NCBI GenBank assembly: GCA_032158125.1
Contig: JASKOT010000007.1
Span: forward strand, 496,001 to 560,000
From: Papiliotrema nemorosa
Lineage: Eukaryota; Basidiomycota; Tremellomycetes; Tremellales; Rhynchogastremaceae
DNA length: 64,000 nucleotides
Reading direction: 5' to 3'
This document shows, piece after piece, positions 1 through 12,344 of the stretch. Positions within the stretch are counted from its first letter, which is position 1. Each line of letters opens with the position of its first letter. The notes under the pieces were generated by a model. That model was not told the DNA's origin and did no database searches. It was given only the letters and a program-made list of their open reading frames with translations. The position numbers were made by a program, and so were the translations under genes.

Positions 1-1357
1 ATGGCCGGTAAGCTCGGAGGAGCTTTAACAAGCAACCAGCTGACCGATAGCAATGTCAACGAATGGGACAAACTTGCCAAATGGGTCATCAACCACAAGC
101 TCCTATCACACAATGTCAGATGGCTTATCCAGGTGCCTCGGCTGTACGAAGTGTACAAAGCCACAGGTCAGGTTGATACATTTGAGGATGTCGTCACAAG
201 TGAGCTGCCCCTCACCAGGTTGCGCCCCAAAGCTGACATGCAGACGTCTTCCAGCCGTTGTTCGAGGTCACCAAGGATCCGTCATCTCACCCTGAGCTGC
301 ACGTCTTTTTGCAGCGAGTTGTCGGTTTCGACAGTGTCGATGACGAGTCAAAGCCGGAGCGACGGTTGTACAGAAAGTTCCCGACTGCCCAGATGTGGAA
401 CACCAAGCAGAGTCCGCCATATTCTTACTGGTTAGCTCTTGACATTTGTCTTGTCAGCCTGGAGCTTATCATCAGGATCTACTATATGTACGCCAATATG
501 GCAAGCTTGAATGCCTGGCGACGAGAGAGGGGTTTCAGTAAGTACTCCGACCGGGATGTGCAAAATACACTTCTGACTCGCAGACACATTCGTCTTGCGA
601 CCCCACTGTGGTGAAGCCGGAGATCCCGATCATCTCTCTTCCGCCTTCCTGACAGCTCATTCCATCTCCCATGGTATCCTTCTGCGGAAAGTGCCAGCTT
701 TGCAGTATTTGTTCTACCTCAAACAGATCGGTCTGGCAATGTCGCCCTTGAGTAACAACGCTTTGTTCTTGACATATGAGCGGAACCCGTTCAAGGACTT
801 CTTCCGGACCGGTCTCAATGTTTCATTATCAACAGGTCAGCTTCAAAACAGCTGCATCAGTTGTGAACTGACATTTCAGACGATCCTCTGCAATTCCACT
901 TTACGGCTTCGCATCTGCTAGAGGAATACTCTTGCGCTGCGCAGATTTACAAGCTTACACCCGCCGACATGTGTGAGCTCGCTCGAAATTCGGTTCTGCA
1001 GAGTGGATGGGAGATGCAGGTGAAGAAGCACTGGATCGGTCACAAGTGGTATCTACCCGGAGCAGCCGGTAATGACATTCACAAGGTCAGCTCATTCTTG
1101 CTTGAAGTCTGGGTCCCAGCTGATAGTAGACAAATGTGCCTACTATCCGACTTGCTTACCGACACGCTACACTCCTCGAGGAGTTGACTTTGATCAATCA
1201 CGGTCGACATGCTCCGTCCGCTACTCCTACCCATCTCAAGCCGCCGACTCCGGTCGGACCAAATGGGCCAACATCAACTGCTGCCAGGCCTAACTTGCCG
1301 ACTCACGACTCTGATGTCGGTGCGGCGGCCATGGCTGTCACTGGTGCAACCCGATAG
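1..1357 (+). CDS. AMD1: AMP deaminase, C-terminal part (5' end outside window)
   Basis: Converts AMP to IMP and ammonia in purine interconversion; cytosolic. Six exons join in frame: 1-199, 244-430, 476-537, 584-835, 880-1085, 1130-1357 (378 codons with stop). The product carries the family core: [40 protein letters not shown], the [12 protein letters not shown] metal/substrate segment, [13 protein letters not shown] and the catalytic LNVSLSTDDPLQFH stretch, ending with a low-complexity Pro/Ala/Thr tail. The ATG at base 1 is an internal methionine: the N-terminal half of the enzyme lies upstream of the window. Introns are 44-46 nt with normal borders. Family assignment is near certain; only the missing 5' part is unknown. 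Confidence 0.95.
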
Positions 1358-1571
1358 GCGGTCATATGCGACAAGCAGGCATATCTCGGCCAGGGATTTG
1401 ATGGACATAGCCAGGCGTCGGTTCAGTATCTTAGCGAAGACAACATTAGCGCAGCGAACGGATCTATAGCCGCCTGATCGAGGACAATGATGCAAATAGT
1501 TCCCGTATCCAGATAGAAATGTACCCTTTACAACATGACAACCAAATTTCTCGAGATCTTTTATAGCATTC

Positions 1572-2775
1572 TCAGATTTCCTTGAGGTAATTCGAAGGCA
1601 CCAACCCGGTCCGACCGTTCCCATCTTCACATGTCCACCCTTCTAATCAGTACAGCTCATGGGAACAGATGGCGAACGCAATCGAGGTTCCCTTGACACT
1701 CACAATCTGCAGAAGTCTTTTCGATGACGTTGACTATCTGTCCAGTCTGAATGGAAAGATCGCCCGTGTCCTGATAATCAGCCTGGAGTTCGTGCTGTTG
1801 TGATACACTCACCGCTCCAGTGTAATCATATATCGCCTGAGCTTGACTTTCCGCACTGTAGACTTCCTCTTCGACAGCTACGGCCGCAACCACCGGCGGA
1901 GTACTGGCGGAATCGTTTCTGCGCGGTGGAGGGGGTAGGTTGGTTCGTGGAGAAGCTAAGCTTGGCGATGCGCGGTGTTCAACTACAGGTGCCTGTGCTA
2001 ACTCATCAGCGGAGTGGAGCAAGGGCCACAGTATACCTACCCTTCTGAGGATCTTTCCACATGCTAGTAAATGCGCCCATTTTGGAACTGGTATCTACGT
2101 GTCCGAAGCTCTTCACATCAGCTCTACACTTACACCAACGAGGTGAGACTCCCGACTGACCTTTCCAGATATCAGACCCGAGACTCCACCTTTCTTCTGT
2201 GGAGGCGCAGGAGGTGCTCCTTTACCTGATGCACCGGCGTCTGCTCCTGTATTCGCGTTGGGATCCTTTGGCGGGTTTACCATCCCGTTCGCTCCCCTGA
2301 CCAGACCGCCCGCTCCGTACTTATCAAGTACACCCATAGCCGTCCCATTCCGACTGATAAACCCTATACTTGCTCTAGCCCCATTTGCCGAGCTTTTGAT
2401 CCCCTTTTCAGCGTATTTGGATACTAGTTCAATCCGTTGAGCTTCCTTTTCCTTCTCTTTGGCTTCTCGGGCGAGTTCCGCCTCGGTCTTGGGAGGTCCG
2501 GGAGATGGAGACTGTTGATTCCCAGGGGAAGACGCAGATGGTGGAGGGGAGAGGAACCGGCTGAGAGTCTGGAGCTGAGCGACGGGCGACGCGGAAGTCT
2601 GTTGAGTGGATCCTCCGGCAGATCCGACGAGGTGAGGACGGGATTCAAAGTACTCGTCCAAGAGGGAAAAGAAGGCTTGCTAATGGTAAGATCAGCGGAT
2701 GGTCCACTCCACGATGCAGACAAAGAACATGGTTATCGATCATACCTTGTCCTGATATGTCAAATTCGCAAACAT
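1572..2775 (-). CDS. SH3-domain protein, Pro-rich, probable actin/endocytosis adaptor
   Basis: Six exons close in frame: 2746-2775, 2161-2679, 2041-2110, 1813-1997, 1704-1770, 1572-1639 (313 codons with stop). The N-terminus (FANLTYQDKQAFFSLLDEYF) is a short helical segment. A Pro/Ser-rich and then a charged, coiled-coil-like region (EAELAREAKEKEKEAQ) follow. A Gly/Ala-rich part and a polyproline stretch (NLPPPPRR) come next. The C-terminus is one SH3 domain: AIYDYTGADTGDLSIQTG, then ADWWTCEDGNGRTGLVPSNY. The SH3 hallmarks (ALYDY-like start, double Trp, PSNY) are all present but only become contiguous after removing the last two introns. SH3 proteins of this layout act as adaptors in cortical actin patches; that role is inferred. 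I chose the ATG at 2775, but an open stretch upstream of it leaves room for an extra 5' exon. Confidence 0.72.
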
Positions 2776-3064
2776 TTTGACGACGGGTGCGTCGAGACGA
2801 CGCCAGAGATGAGGTACAAGAGGTTGACATCGCTGGATATGAATCGAATGCACTTCTCGGGCCCCCTATCAGCGGCGTGGGCAGGTGGCGGGGCTCTTCA
2901 GGGATTCTATTCCATCCCTTGTATCGATAGATTGTCATGCACACTGCATCGATTTACACCATCATTCTCATGCTGTGACATAAGCCGTTTGTACAAGATC
3001 ATGTCTCGTGTATGCGGGTGATCGTCTCGACGCATATCGACGCTGTGGAACGGCATCTTCCAAC

Positions 3065-5653
3065 TCATCGCCTGTTCCTGCCTTCTCCAGTGGCACCTGC
3101 ACGTTTCGTCGAGCCGCCCGCATCCTTGTCCACCTCTGCCTCCTTTTGTATCCGTTCAATCTCCTCAAGAAGCGGTTTATACGCCTCGTACTTTGCATTC
3201 GCCATCTCTGGAATGGTCAGATTAGGCTTCGTGAGCTGTTCCTGCATGCTCACCAAAGCCCTCTCGCCTTAACGTTTTACCTCTACTACCGTTCCGCTCA
3301 TAAGCCGTTCCTGCCCAATATTCACCTATAATGGTTAGAAAGCCCCGCACATGGGTTTGAAGACTCACGAGATCGTTCGTAGAAAGCCCGTAGGTTCTCG
3401 CCGGGGAGTGGTGTCGACAGGACATCCTCCTCAGACCTGGTCGTATCCTTCGCCACGCCCAAAAACTTTGTAGCAGACTTCCTCAGCTCATCCTTCTCCG
3501 CCTGACTCAGCGCCGCATGGCGTTTCTCCTTTGCCTCGGCGTCATCTTCCTCGCCTTCAATGCCCTCCATCTCATCCTCTGCGTCATCTTCGCTCTCTTC
3601 TTCTTCTTCGTCTCCCTTCTCAGAATCAGAACCCATATCCTCGTCGTCGCTACCCTTCCATTCTGCCTCTAGCTCTTCTAGTCCAGTACCACGCAAGTGG
3701 ATGAAGCGATCAAGCTTTTCCAGGTTGAGGGTAACGAAATCGTCGAGGGTGTATTCTCTAGCAGGGCTCGCAGTCTCGAAGATCCCTCCATATCTGAGTA
3801 TTAGCAAGTTTTCAGGATCCATAAACTGACATGAATAAGGTATTCTTGACTATGGCGAGCATGGCATTATACCTCGTCATCGGTACAGTTTTCAGCGGAT
3901 CATCTGCATCATCCTCTTCCTCCTCCTCGGCCTCCATGGCAGCAGGCTCGACCTTGGGTGCGGGCGATGGGTCCTTGACCTATTGCACTTAGTCAAGATC
4001 ACGACAAGAGACCTACGGTGTCGTTGTCCCCTTCCATGTCTACATCCTCTTCTTCGTCACCATTCGGGTGGTCCTCTCCATCGTCCTCTTCGACAGGATT
4101 CTGAGGCTTCTGCTCGATCGCCTTCTTCTTACGCCTGGCACCGGCTTTTTTCTTCCGCTTGAGGTTGAGCGATATCCATCGGCCGTTACCCGCGGGATTG
4201 TACCCGAATCTAGAGGATCAGTCTTGAGCCCTCATGCGTTCTTGCCTGAACCATCGACATACAGATCATTGTAAAAGATGCTTTCCAGATCATCCTCATC
4301 CTTTTCTTCGTCTATCACACCACCAAACAGCACTCCCATACCTTTGCTGGCCCAGTAGGTCATGCTACACCCTGAGCGAAGCGTCGGTGCATACCCGACC
4401 CGCTTTCTCCTTTCCCATTTCAGCTTCCCAAGATCGGTGTCCATCCTGAGGGCTCAGTGCTGATTAGACATGTCTGGCGAAGGTGGACTCTCACCTCAAT
4501 AACCACGTGTCATCCAGGGCCAGACCTTTCGACCGTGTGCCCTTGACGTACTCTTTCACAAAACCACCATGCAAAATGGCTCCTTCAGGACAAGGGATAA
4601 ATGAATATCCACTTCGGGGTCTGAAATCCTTTAGCACAAAGCGAGCTTGCGCTTGGACCACTCACCCAGGTGCTCGGTCCTTGTCGAGATACTCGATTTG
4701 CTTCCATTTGAGTTCTTGGGTATCAAAGATCCAAAGGTCGGAGAGATAATTTGCTGGCCATCAGCCAAGTCACGGCTGTGTTGTTGATAGACTCACTCCT
4801 CACTCCAACATCGATGAAACCGCCGAAGAGGATTACATAGTGTTTCCACATCACCATACTACCGCATGAGCTCAGGATTTTCTGAATGCCCATGATGACC
4901 TACCGGTGTCCACTCCTACCAGATGGCCCTTTTCTCGTGTCTATACGTTCCCAAGTGTGACTTTTGATGCTGAACAGCCACTACAGGTGAGTTTCGAGCT
5001 GACAACGATGTCGATCATGATCTTACCAAATCTTTGTAGTGGTGGAATGAAGTCTGCGTCGGACTGGCATATTCGCCGCCTGGAATGAGCTCAGCCAGCT
5101 TGGGAGATCATATCTCACCAAAGATAAGGATCCCTCCCCCATCGCCCAAACTTGGCGATGCCACACCGGCCGCACTGCTCCTGGGAGCGGGACCTTCTCC
5201 GCTTTTGTACTCTCTCCATTCGTTTTTGGCAATATCGTATCGCAATACCGAGTTGTAAAATGTGACTCGTGAGCCATCGAAAAACTCTCCAAAGATCATG
5301 TAGAGATGATTCGAGGCAGGCTCAGCTGTCAAGGTCGAAGGAGAAGCCATAAGCAGCGCGTTGGTCCGAGGTGGAGGTGGGCTTTCCAGCGTCGTCACTG
5401 TCAGAGCGGAGATCTAGGGTGAGCACAATCACAGCCAGAAGTTCGGACCTACTGCTCGCATCTCCGCCTGATACCTCTCAAGTATAGCGTCCAAATCCTC
5501 CTCCTCATCCTCGAGCGCCTTGGACTTGCCCTTTGATTTGGTTACCGCTTTGATAGCTTGAGCTTCCTTCTTTGCGGCTTTGTCAGCCTGTTTCGCCTTT
5601 TTAGCAGCTTTGGCGGCCGCTTTGCCTCCTCCAGCATTCTTGCTCGGTCCCAT
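3065..5653 (-). CDS. KEL3: Kelch-repeat protein of the KLHDC4/Kel3 family
   Basis: Begins at the ATG at 5653 with a Lys/Ala-rich segment (MGPSKNAGGGK) and an acidic stretch ending in DAILERYQAEM. Kelch blades follow (PPPPRTNAL, LYMIFGEFFDGSR, PAPRSSAAG, GILIFGGE; later GCSMTYWASKGMGVLFGG and YNDLYV), spread over several short exons. The C-terminus is the DUF4110-type tail typical of KLHDC4: very acidic (about 3540-3660), then FLGVAKDTTRSEEDVLSTPLPGE, FYERSREYWA and, after a final intron at about 3204-3250, MANAKYEAYKPLLEEIERIQ. The family is conserved in eukaryotes but its molecular role is poorly known; a protein-interaction beta-propeller is expected. It lies head-to-head with SPT16, sharing 245 bp. 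Confidence 0.85.
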
Positions 5654-5898
5654 GCTGGTCAAGTTGCTGTTCGTATGAGGTCGAGTTGACTGGGATCAAA
5701 GGGAGTGTCAACTTTCAGAAGTGGAGGTGGGAATTGTCGGAGATCTCCGCCATCTCCGTGATTCGCCACCCACCTTGCCACCCATTTTTGATTCCGCGCC
5801 ATTCGACGTGTTGCAGTGCAGTGCGCGTCGTGACATTTCATGACGAAGATCCACCCACCCTCAACCCTTTTGACATTGATCTTTTCACTCGCATCGCC
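5654..5898. promoter_or_regulatory. Divergent promoter between KEL3 and SPT16
   Basis: These 245 bp separate the two divergent start codons and must hold both promoters. The frame of the SPT16 start stays open upstream for about 70 codons, but the predicted residues do not resemble any SPT16 N-terminal sequence, so I treat it as non-coding. No clear TATA box is seen. Confidence 0.5.
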
Positions 5899-7870
5899 AT
5901 GTCCTCCACCACAGACAAGATCAAGGCGAATCAGCAGCGACTTCATGCCGCCAGACAACAGGCAGGTCTCAAGAAGTGGAAGAATGGGGGAGGCGGAAAA
6001 GCGAACGGAGAGGACAAGTCGGTCAAGAGGTACGAGAGTTACAGGAGGGAAGAACAATTGCCTCGACACGTAGAGGATCGAAGGGTTAGTGCGATCATGA
6101 TATGAGTTCTGGTGTTGACGACGTAGATCTACGTGGACGAGCAACGTCAAACGGTGGTCTTGCCCATCTATGGATCGGCTGTTCCTTTCCACATCTCAAC
6201 CATCAAGAACGTCACCAAGACCGAAGAGGGGAACAAGGTGGTCCTCAGGATCAACTTTCAATCTCCAGGTCAGATCGCAGGAAAGAAGGAAGACATGGTA
6301 AGCTTGACGGTTCTGTCCTTCCGTACAAGCTGACATGAAAGCCCTTCGAAGATCCCGATGCCACTTTTATTCGTTCAGCTTCTTTCCGATCCGAGGACAC
6401 GCGTCATATGATCAAGGTGTCCGAGACCATCACCGCCCTAAAGAAAGCTGCCACAAAGCGAGAGGCAGAGAGAAAGGAGCTGGCGGATGTTGTGACACAA
6501 GAGAAGCTCATCGAGATCAAGGGTGAATTTCCAAGCGATTACTATGGGGCTGTGGCTGATTAGACTCAGGTCGAAACCCTTACCACCTGAGAAACGTCTA
6601 CCCTCGACCTGCGCCAGAAGGAAAGAAGACGGATGGAAGTTTGGAGATTCACCAAAATGGTATCCGATTCCGTCCTGATGGTCCAGCAAACAAGATTGGT
6701 TTGTCATGCTCCGATCCTGCTTGACTTTCACTGACGACCCAGATATATTGTTCAGCAACATCAAACACCTCTTCTTCCAGCCTAGTGAGAAGGAGTTGAT
6801 CGTTCTCATTCATGTCAACCTCATCTCGCCCATTATGATCGGTAAGAAGAAGACCTACGTGAGCCTTATTAGTTTCGTTGAAACGAGAGCTGAAACATCA
6901 GGACATGCAATTTTACCGAGAAGTCTCCGACATGTCTTTCGACGAGACAGGAGGCAAGAAACGACGAGCGAGGTACGGAGACGAGGACGAAATCGAGCAA
7001 GAACAAGAAGATCGAAAACGACGAGCCGAGCTGGATAAGCAGTTTAGTGACTTTGCTCGACGAATCGAGCAAGCTGCGCAGAATCAACAGTACGAGCTGG
7101 AGATTGACATGCCTTTCCGAGAGTTGGGCTTTTCAGGTGTCCCCCATCGATCAAACGTATTGCTCCTTCCCACTACCAACTGCTTGGTCCACCTCTCCGA
7201 GTTCCCATTCACCGTCATCACCTTATCCGAAATCGAGGTGGTACACCTGGAGCGTGTGCAGTTTGGTCTGCGAAACTTCGACATGGTGTTTGTCTTTAGC
7301 GATTTCAAAAAGGCACCTGTGTCTATCAACTCGATCCCGGTCGCGCACTTGGACAATGTCAAGGAATGGCTCGAGTGAGCTGCAATTTGCGACGGCATGA
7401 AAGAAGCTGACATGCAGTTCGTGCGATGTGCCCATATCCGAAGGACCTGTCAATTTGACATGGGGTGCCATCATGAAGACTATCAATGATGACCCATTCG
7501 GGTTCTACGAAGGAGGTGGATGGGACTTTTTGACGGGAGGTGGGGAAGACTCGGATGAAGATTCATCTTCCGAGGGCTCAGTCTTTGAGGCGGACTCGGA
7601 CGACGGGGATGACTTTAGCGAAAGCGAAGATTCTGATGAGAGTGATTACGGAGATGGCTCGGACGATAGTGGTTCGTTTGATGACGAGTCAGATGAAGGG
7701 GAAGATTGGGACGAGTTGGAGCGCAAGGCAGAAAAGGGTGAGCCTCATTCTGCGCTTGAACGACGATCCGTTTTATGCTGATACGTCCAGCCGACAAGAA
7801 GCGAAAAGAGACCAGGGCTGATTCGGATGATGACCGAAAGAAGTCCAAGTCAAAGTCTGGAAAGCGATGA
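5899..7870 (+). CDS. SPT16: FACT subunit SPT16 lacking the N-terminal peptidase-like domain
   Basis: FACT is the histone chaperone that reorganises nucleosomes for polymerases; nuclear. Eight exons (5899-6084, 6127-6297, 6342-6522, 6570-6698, 6743-6858, 6902-7374, 7418-7737, 7791-7870) give 551 aa. The product starts with [20 protein letters not shown], i.e. the linker that normally follows the N-terminal domain, and then runs colinear with SPT16: [83 protein letters not shown] segment, [20 protein letters not shown]. It ends in the acidic Asp/Glu/Ser histone-binding tail and a basic end. The dimerisation and middle (double PH) domains are therefore intact. Usual length is about 1,030 aa; the missing half would be the pita-bread aminopeptidase-like domain. 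Only 245 bp separate this start from KEL3, so the domain is not encoded next to it. Confidence 0.93.
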
Positions 7871-8976
7871 TCATGACGACGTTTGAACAAGTCTGCGTGT
7901 TGTATCAGTAGTCCTTTAGGCGTGAGAGTGTTCAGTGATCCATGCATATAGCTATGTCTCATCGGCATCCTATACGGCTTGACTACTGCCACGATCGGCA
8001 GCATCACCCTCTGCAAGATGAGCAACTCGGAGACCTCCATCGGGCAAGTGTCGTTACGAGAATTGGTCGACAGGCACCCGAAGAGCGAGATTGCGTTTGT
8101 TTGCTTGACATGCATTCATCTCTTATCTCCCAACTGCAGTCCGACCCCAGTCGACTTGCTCGTGTCACCCATCCTCCGTGCCACCATCACATGTTTACGA
8201 CGCACCGCAGTTTGTCAGGCCGCGAGGGATGACTCTAGAGAGAGGAGGTCGTGCTTTCGATGGTCATCCAGGCGGGTAAAGTATCGTGGCGTTATCATCA
8301 GAAAAGAAAATAAGTTGGGAGGCGCTCTTTTCGTACCGTTACCAAAATAACGACCCAACACTTTTTCCCTCCTGTCGCCCGTTACAGCACTGAAGCTTCC
8401 TACTGATGTCCGATGAGACGGACGAGGTGAGATAGGCAGGGATGAGTCGCATCACATCAAGCTTGGATCACCAAGCTCTCGGCATCCCAGAAAAAAAAGA
8501 GACACAGAGCCTTCGAGGTACACCTACGAGCTCCTGGCGGCTTCTCAATGCGCGACTCGGACTAAAGAAGCTCTCTCGTTGCGTTCATACATGCAGGAAA
8601 TGTCTTTCCGATGGATGCTAAATACTTGAATGCAAAATCCCAACGAGCCTTACGAGCGCCGGACCTCCATTCATAAGCGTCGTTCGTGATGGTGATGTGA
8701 TGTTGATGGGATTTCGGAAAAGAGGTTCTCTGGATCCCGTCCCCCTTCGACCTCTTGACCCTGAATGACTATTATGACTACTGATGGAGGATGCCGATAT
8801 CAGGCAAAGACGACCTACGAGAAAAGATCTGCGTGTTGTGGAGGAAATGAGCGATCCTCGTATATATTATAGCGGGTGACATTTCTTCCCAGGATGATTC
8901 CTACTCTGGACACTGATTTCCACTCATCGGGGTCTAGCTGGACACCGCCGACTTGTAAACTGACTTTATCAGTAAT
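7871..8976. other. Intergenic, 1.1 kb
   Basis: Contains the SPT16 3' end and the upstream region of the next gene. Open frames at 7942-8350 overlap each other and read as shadow sequence (Ser/Arg/His-rich, no family resemblance). A TATA-like tatatatta at about 8863-8871 lies 105-115 bp before the next start codon and could be its promoter element. Nothing else recognised. Confidence 0.4.
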
Positions 8977-11900
8977 ATGCTTTCATCCTTGGGCGGGATC
9001 TTCCTGGTTATCCTTTTCCTATCTCTAGGACAAACGTGTCTCGCTGCGACTCAGTGGGAGAGTCTGAAAGCCGTCAAGGGTTTCGCGGATGCTCTACTTG
9101 ATCCTGTACAAAGTATCAAGACTCAAGGGGTCGGTATATTCGCCGAAGATGTTCAAGGGGAGATTGATGGTGAGTGTTGTTGGTTGGTTGTACGACGACT
9201 CTGACGCTAAATATAGTTTTGACGGGGTACGTCGATCTTTTGACCCGTACCTTGACATCTGGGCTCGCGGGTGCCTGAGAGAGAGGAGTGGATGGACAGC
9301 TGACGGTCAGTCGCGTTATTTCCGGACGAAACGTTGCGAGTGGCTTTGTAAGTGTTGTACGAAAAGTTCGAGGGGTGTAGGCTGAGTGGCAGATTTTTGG
9401 ACCTTTTGCAAGAGCTGTAGAGTCGCCTACGATTCCTACCTTGTTTGGGGCGCCAGTGTCATACAATGTACGTCTACAACACACAGCTGAGAGGTCTTGT
9501 TGATGAAAAAGGTGACGGGATTGACGTTGCAACACTCCACAGTGACAGCTTCGATCCTCTTTGAACGTGAGTCAACAGCGAAGGCAGTCATCGGTGTTGG
9601 TGGAGAAGTTGATGTTATGCAGTTCAATATGCAGCGATCAACCAGACTGTACCATTTCAGATCGATGGGTGGTTCAAGGTCAACAACGATTATGCGATTT
9701 CGCAATTCAGCCTCACATTCAAGCACTGGTCGTGGGTAGGTGCTCTCTCCCTCGGCGTCGTGTCACCCGCTGACAAGCCAGGCCATGGAGACCATTCTCC
9801 CGTGAGTGGTCAATTCCCCACCATACTACATACGCTGAGGGAGTAGAGCCTTGACACCAGCCATGGCGACGATGCTAAATTTGCCATCTAACACTTCATC
9901 GAGCGATATTCTCCGAGACTACCTCACTGCCGCAGTTTGCTTGTCGGCAACTCAGAGCTGTACAGGATCTTCAAGCCAGTATACCTCGTACGCCAATTGT
10001 ACAGAGACGCTAGCCGGGAAATCACTCGGAGAATGGGACCGCATGGCAGGTGAGTCGAGGGCGGGGGCGACTGTGGCGTCACTGATACAACAGACGATAC
10101 CCTCCTATGTCGGGCTTTCGCCTCGCAGCTGGTAGCTTACGACTCTACTGAACACTGCCCACAACTCGGAGTTGACGGCGGCGACCTCTGCATCTCACGG
10201 TAAGTTACCAATGACTCGCGCGTGGCAGAGCAATGGTTGGGCCTCAGTACCGGTCGCTGATACACCAGGTCATACGCGCAAGCGGTCGAGGGCACCCTGC
10301 CTTTATCATGGAATGCAGCCAAAGTGGTCACTCCTGAAAACGCAGATACGGTCTCCTCCATGCTATTTGCATCTGGTGAATCGCTCGATGAACTTCTGCG
10401 TATGTCCGACGAGTCTGGCACAAAGAGTTGGCGAGATGTAAGCGCTGATGTCAGACATTTCTCTTAGTCAGAATGAGATACACGGCTGGGAGCCTACTCT
10501 CTACGCGACAGCCACTTTTGGTGCGTTGACGAGTCTCGACGATGGAGGAGCTAATGGGTGCAGGGTACTTTATGTTCATGTATTTCTTCACAAAGGCATT
10601 GTGGTTGTAAATCACTCTACTCCCCACTCGGACCTGTCACTGACCCATTCTAGCCTTCTCGGTCGATTCCATCGAGTCTTCGCTTCTTTATCGAGAACAC
10701 ATCAGAAGAACGTGGTCATGTGTGAGATCCGACCTCATCTTAGCTTTGTGTGAGCTTACCTAGCAGATATGTGTCAGATCATCTTCACTACCATCGCGTT
10801 GATCCTTGAACTTTTGGCGGCACCCGTTTTCGGAGGAACATACGAGTTATGGGCGATCAAATGTATTCGAGCTTCAGGAATCACCATTTCGACATTGTAC
10901 ATTTTCGAGTTGGTATTCCGGTTTGATATGCGGCTCCCACTGTAAGTGCCTTGTGTGAGCAAAAGAAGGTGACTGACGTAAATATAGAGTGGCACATCAT
11001 ATTCTGACCGTGATTGTCATCGCTTATGGAGTGGTGATGTTCGAATGGGCTCAAGATCCAAGTTTCGCCATCAGCGGTATCATCTGGTATGTCATTCATC
11101 TTGCGTCATGGTCAGACTATACTGATGCCAGGCTATTCCAAGCCACAGCAGAACAACCCACTTTTATCGGTCTCATTGGATGTGAGTTGGGCCTCGCGTC
11201 TGAATCTACCCCAGCTCGCGACGGTCATCGGTATCGTAGCTGACAGACAGACCGGCTCAAGTGGAACCCCCGCGTCGTCGCCAACATCCTCAAATTCGCA
11301 TCGATCCAGACATTCATCATCAAAGCAGCCTCAGCTATCGGTGTGATTGTATTCTGGGCGATCGAGCAAAGAACATCGACTAGACCGATGGATCTAGCTT
11401 GGACCGCATTGGTGTTCATCATTGGTGTCGGTCTTCTCGCCACTCAAGTGTGAGTTCCCGGTCCCCATCCAGATCACGGACTTTGCAATAACAATGTCAT
11501 CGTCTGTAATCGGCGATACATCCCGTGTGACGTTTTGCGTATTCCTGGGCTGACCTGTAGGTGGGGGTCTTACGTGACGTATGTGATTGGCTTAAAGGTC
11601 GAGAAGAAAGCTCGACAATTGCAACTTCAACCACGCCGCAATGGTCACAATGGCGACGACGAGAACGACGAACAAGATCCTGAATCCGCTATGCAATCAA
11701 CTCCGGCTCTACCGATGAACCACGCTCGACCGGAACACCAGAGAATATACTCTGATTCAAGTATAAAACATCTGACTGCTTCACCTCCCTTCGGTTCGCC
11801 CAGTCTGGGCGATGTCGCTCAATTCGGACAAGGGGGCGGAGTGGAGCATGTGAAACACGAGAGACCGGGTTTGAGATCGGGGATGAGCTCCATGTCGAGG

Positions 11901-11990
11901 TTGGAGATGGAACTGGGAGGAGGTAGATCACCTTCAATCACCTGGGAAGATGAAAAGAGGGGTCATAAAAGTTTCGCCAGCATCATTTAG
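8977..11990 (+). CDS. Multispanning membrane protein with signal peptide and Cys-rich lumenal domain (paralogue of the gene at 42.2-45.4 kb)
   Basis: Starts with a clear signal peptide (MLSSLGGIFLVILFLSLGQT, cleavage near CLAA). Many small exons follow. Lumenal part: WESLKAVKGFADALLDP, a Cys-containing segment (CLSATQSCTG, YTSYANCTETLAG, SLGEWDRMAG), then DDTLLCRAFASQLVAY, HCPQLGVDGGDLC and KVVTPENADTV. The C-terminal half (about 10450-11600) has several membrane spans, including ISTLYIFELVFRFDMRLPL and HHILTVIVIAYGVVMFEW-type helices, then FIKAASAIGVIVFW and WTALVFIIGVGLLATQV, followed by a basic/Ser-rich cytoplasmic tail ending at TAG 11990. A signal peptide, an extracytoplasmic domain and about 6-7 spans suggest a plasma-membrane or secretory-pathway protein. 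No function can be assigned. Exact internal exon borders were not all resolved. Confidence 0.75.
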
Positions 11991-12344
11991 TTTTGCCATG
12001 TGCACATGTACATGTACAGTACTCTACAGTACATGTAGGTCAAAGGAGGATCCAGTGTGTCCGAGTGGCCTATTGATACAGAGTCCATTCATTGCATTCT
12101 CATTGATACGAAGATACGAAGATAGGAAGGTACGTCATGGCAAAAGTCACAGTCCAAAGGACGAAACGAATGTAATGTGTTTGCGTGCTGCGTGTGCAAG
12201 GCGGAGAGCGTAGAGTAATGTGAGATATGATAACGTGGGAAAAGGTAGGACGTCGGTGATCTATGTATACGAAACCCATTCGACTCGTGGGCAATACTCC
12301 TTATTCGTCCTTCTCGTTAAATCGTGATAGTCTGTGAGCACGAC
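11991..12344. other. Convergent 3' regions
   Basis: 354 bp between two genes transcribed towards each other. It holds the inverted repeat at 12010-12036 and nothing else recognised. Confidence 0.5.
12010..12036. repeat. Inverted repeat / possible 3'-end hairpin
   Basis: ACATGTAC at 12010-12017 is repeated as its reverse complement GTACATGT at 12029-12036, giving an 8-bp perfect stem with an 11-nt loop. It lies 20 bp after the stop codon at 11990, in the 3' UTR. It could be an RNA hairpin; each arm is also close to self-palindromic. Confidence 0.5.

Noticed and set aside
5686..5898. In-frame upstream extension of SPT16
   Set aside because: The residues do not resemble SPT16 and the region is the only space for two divergent promoters.
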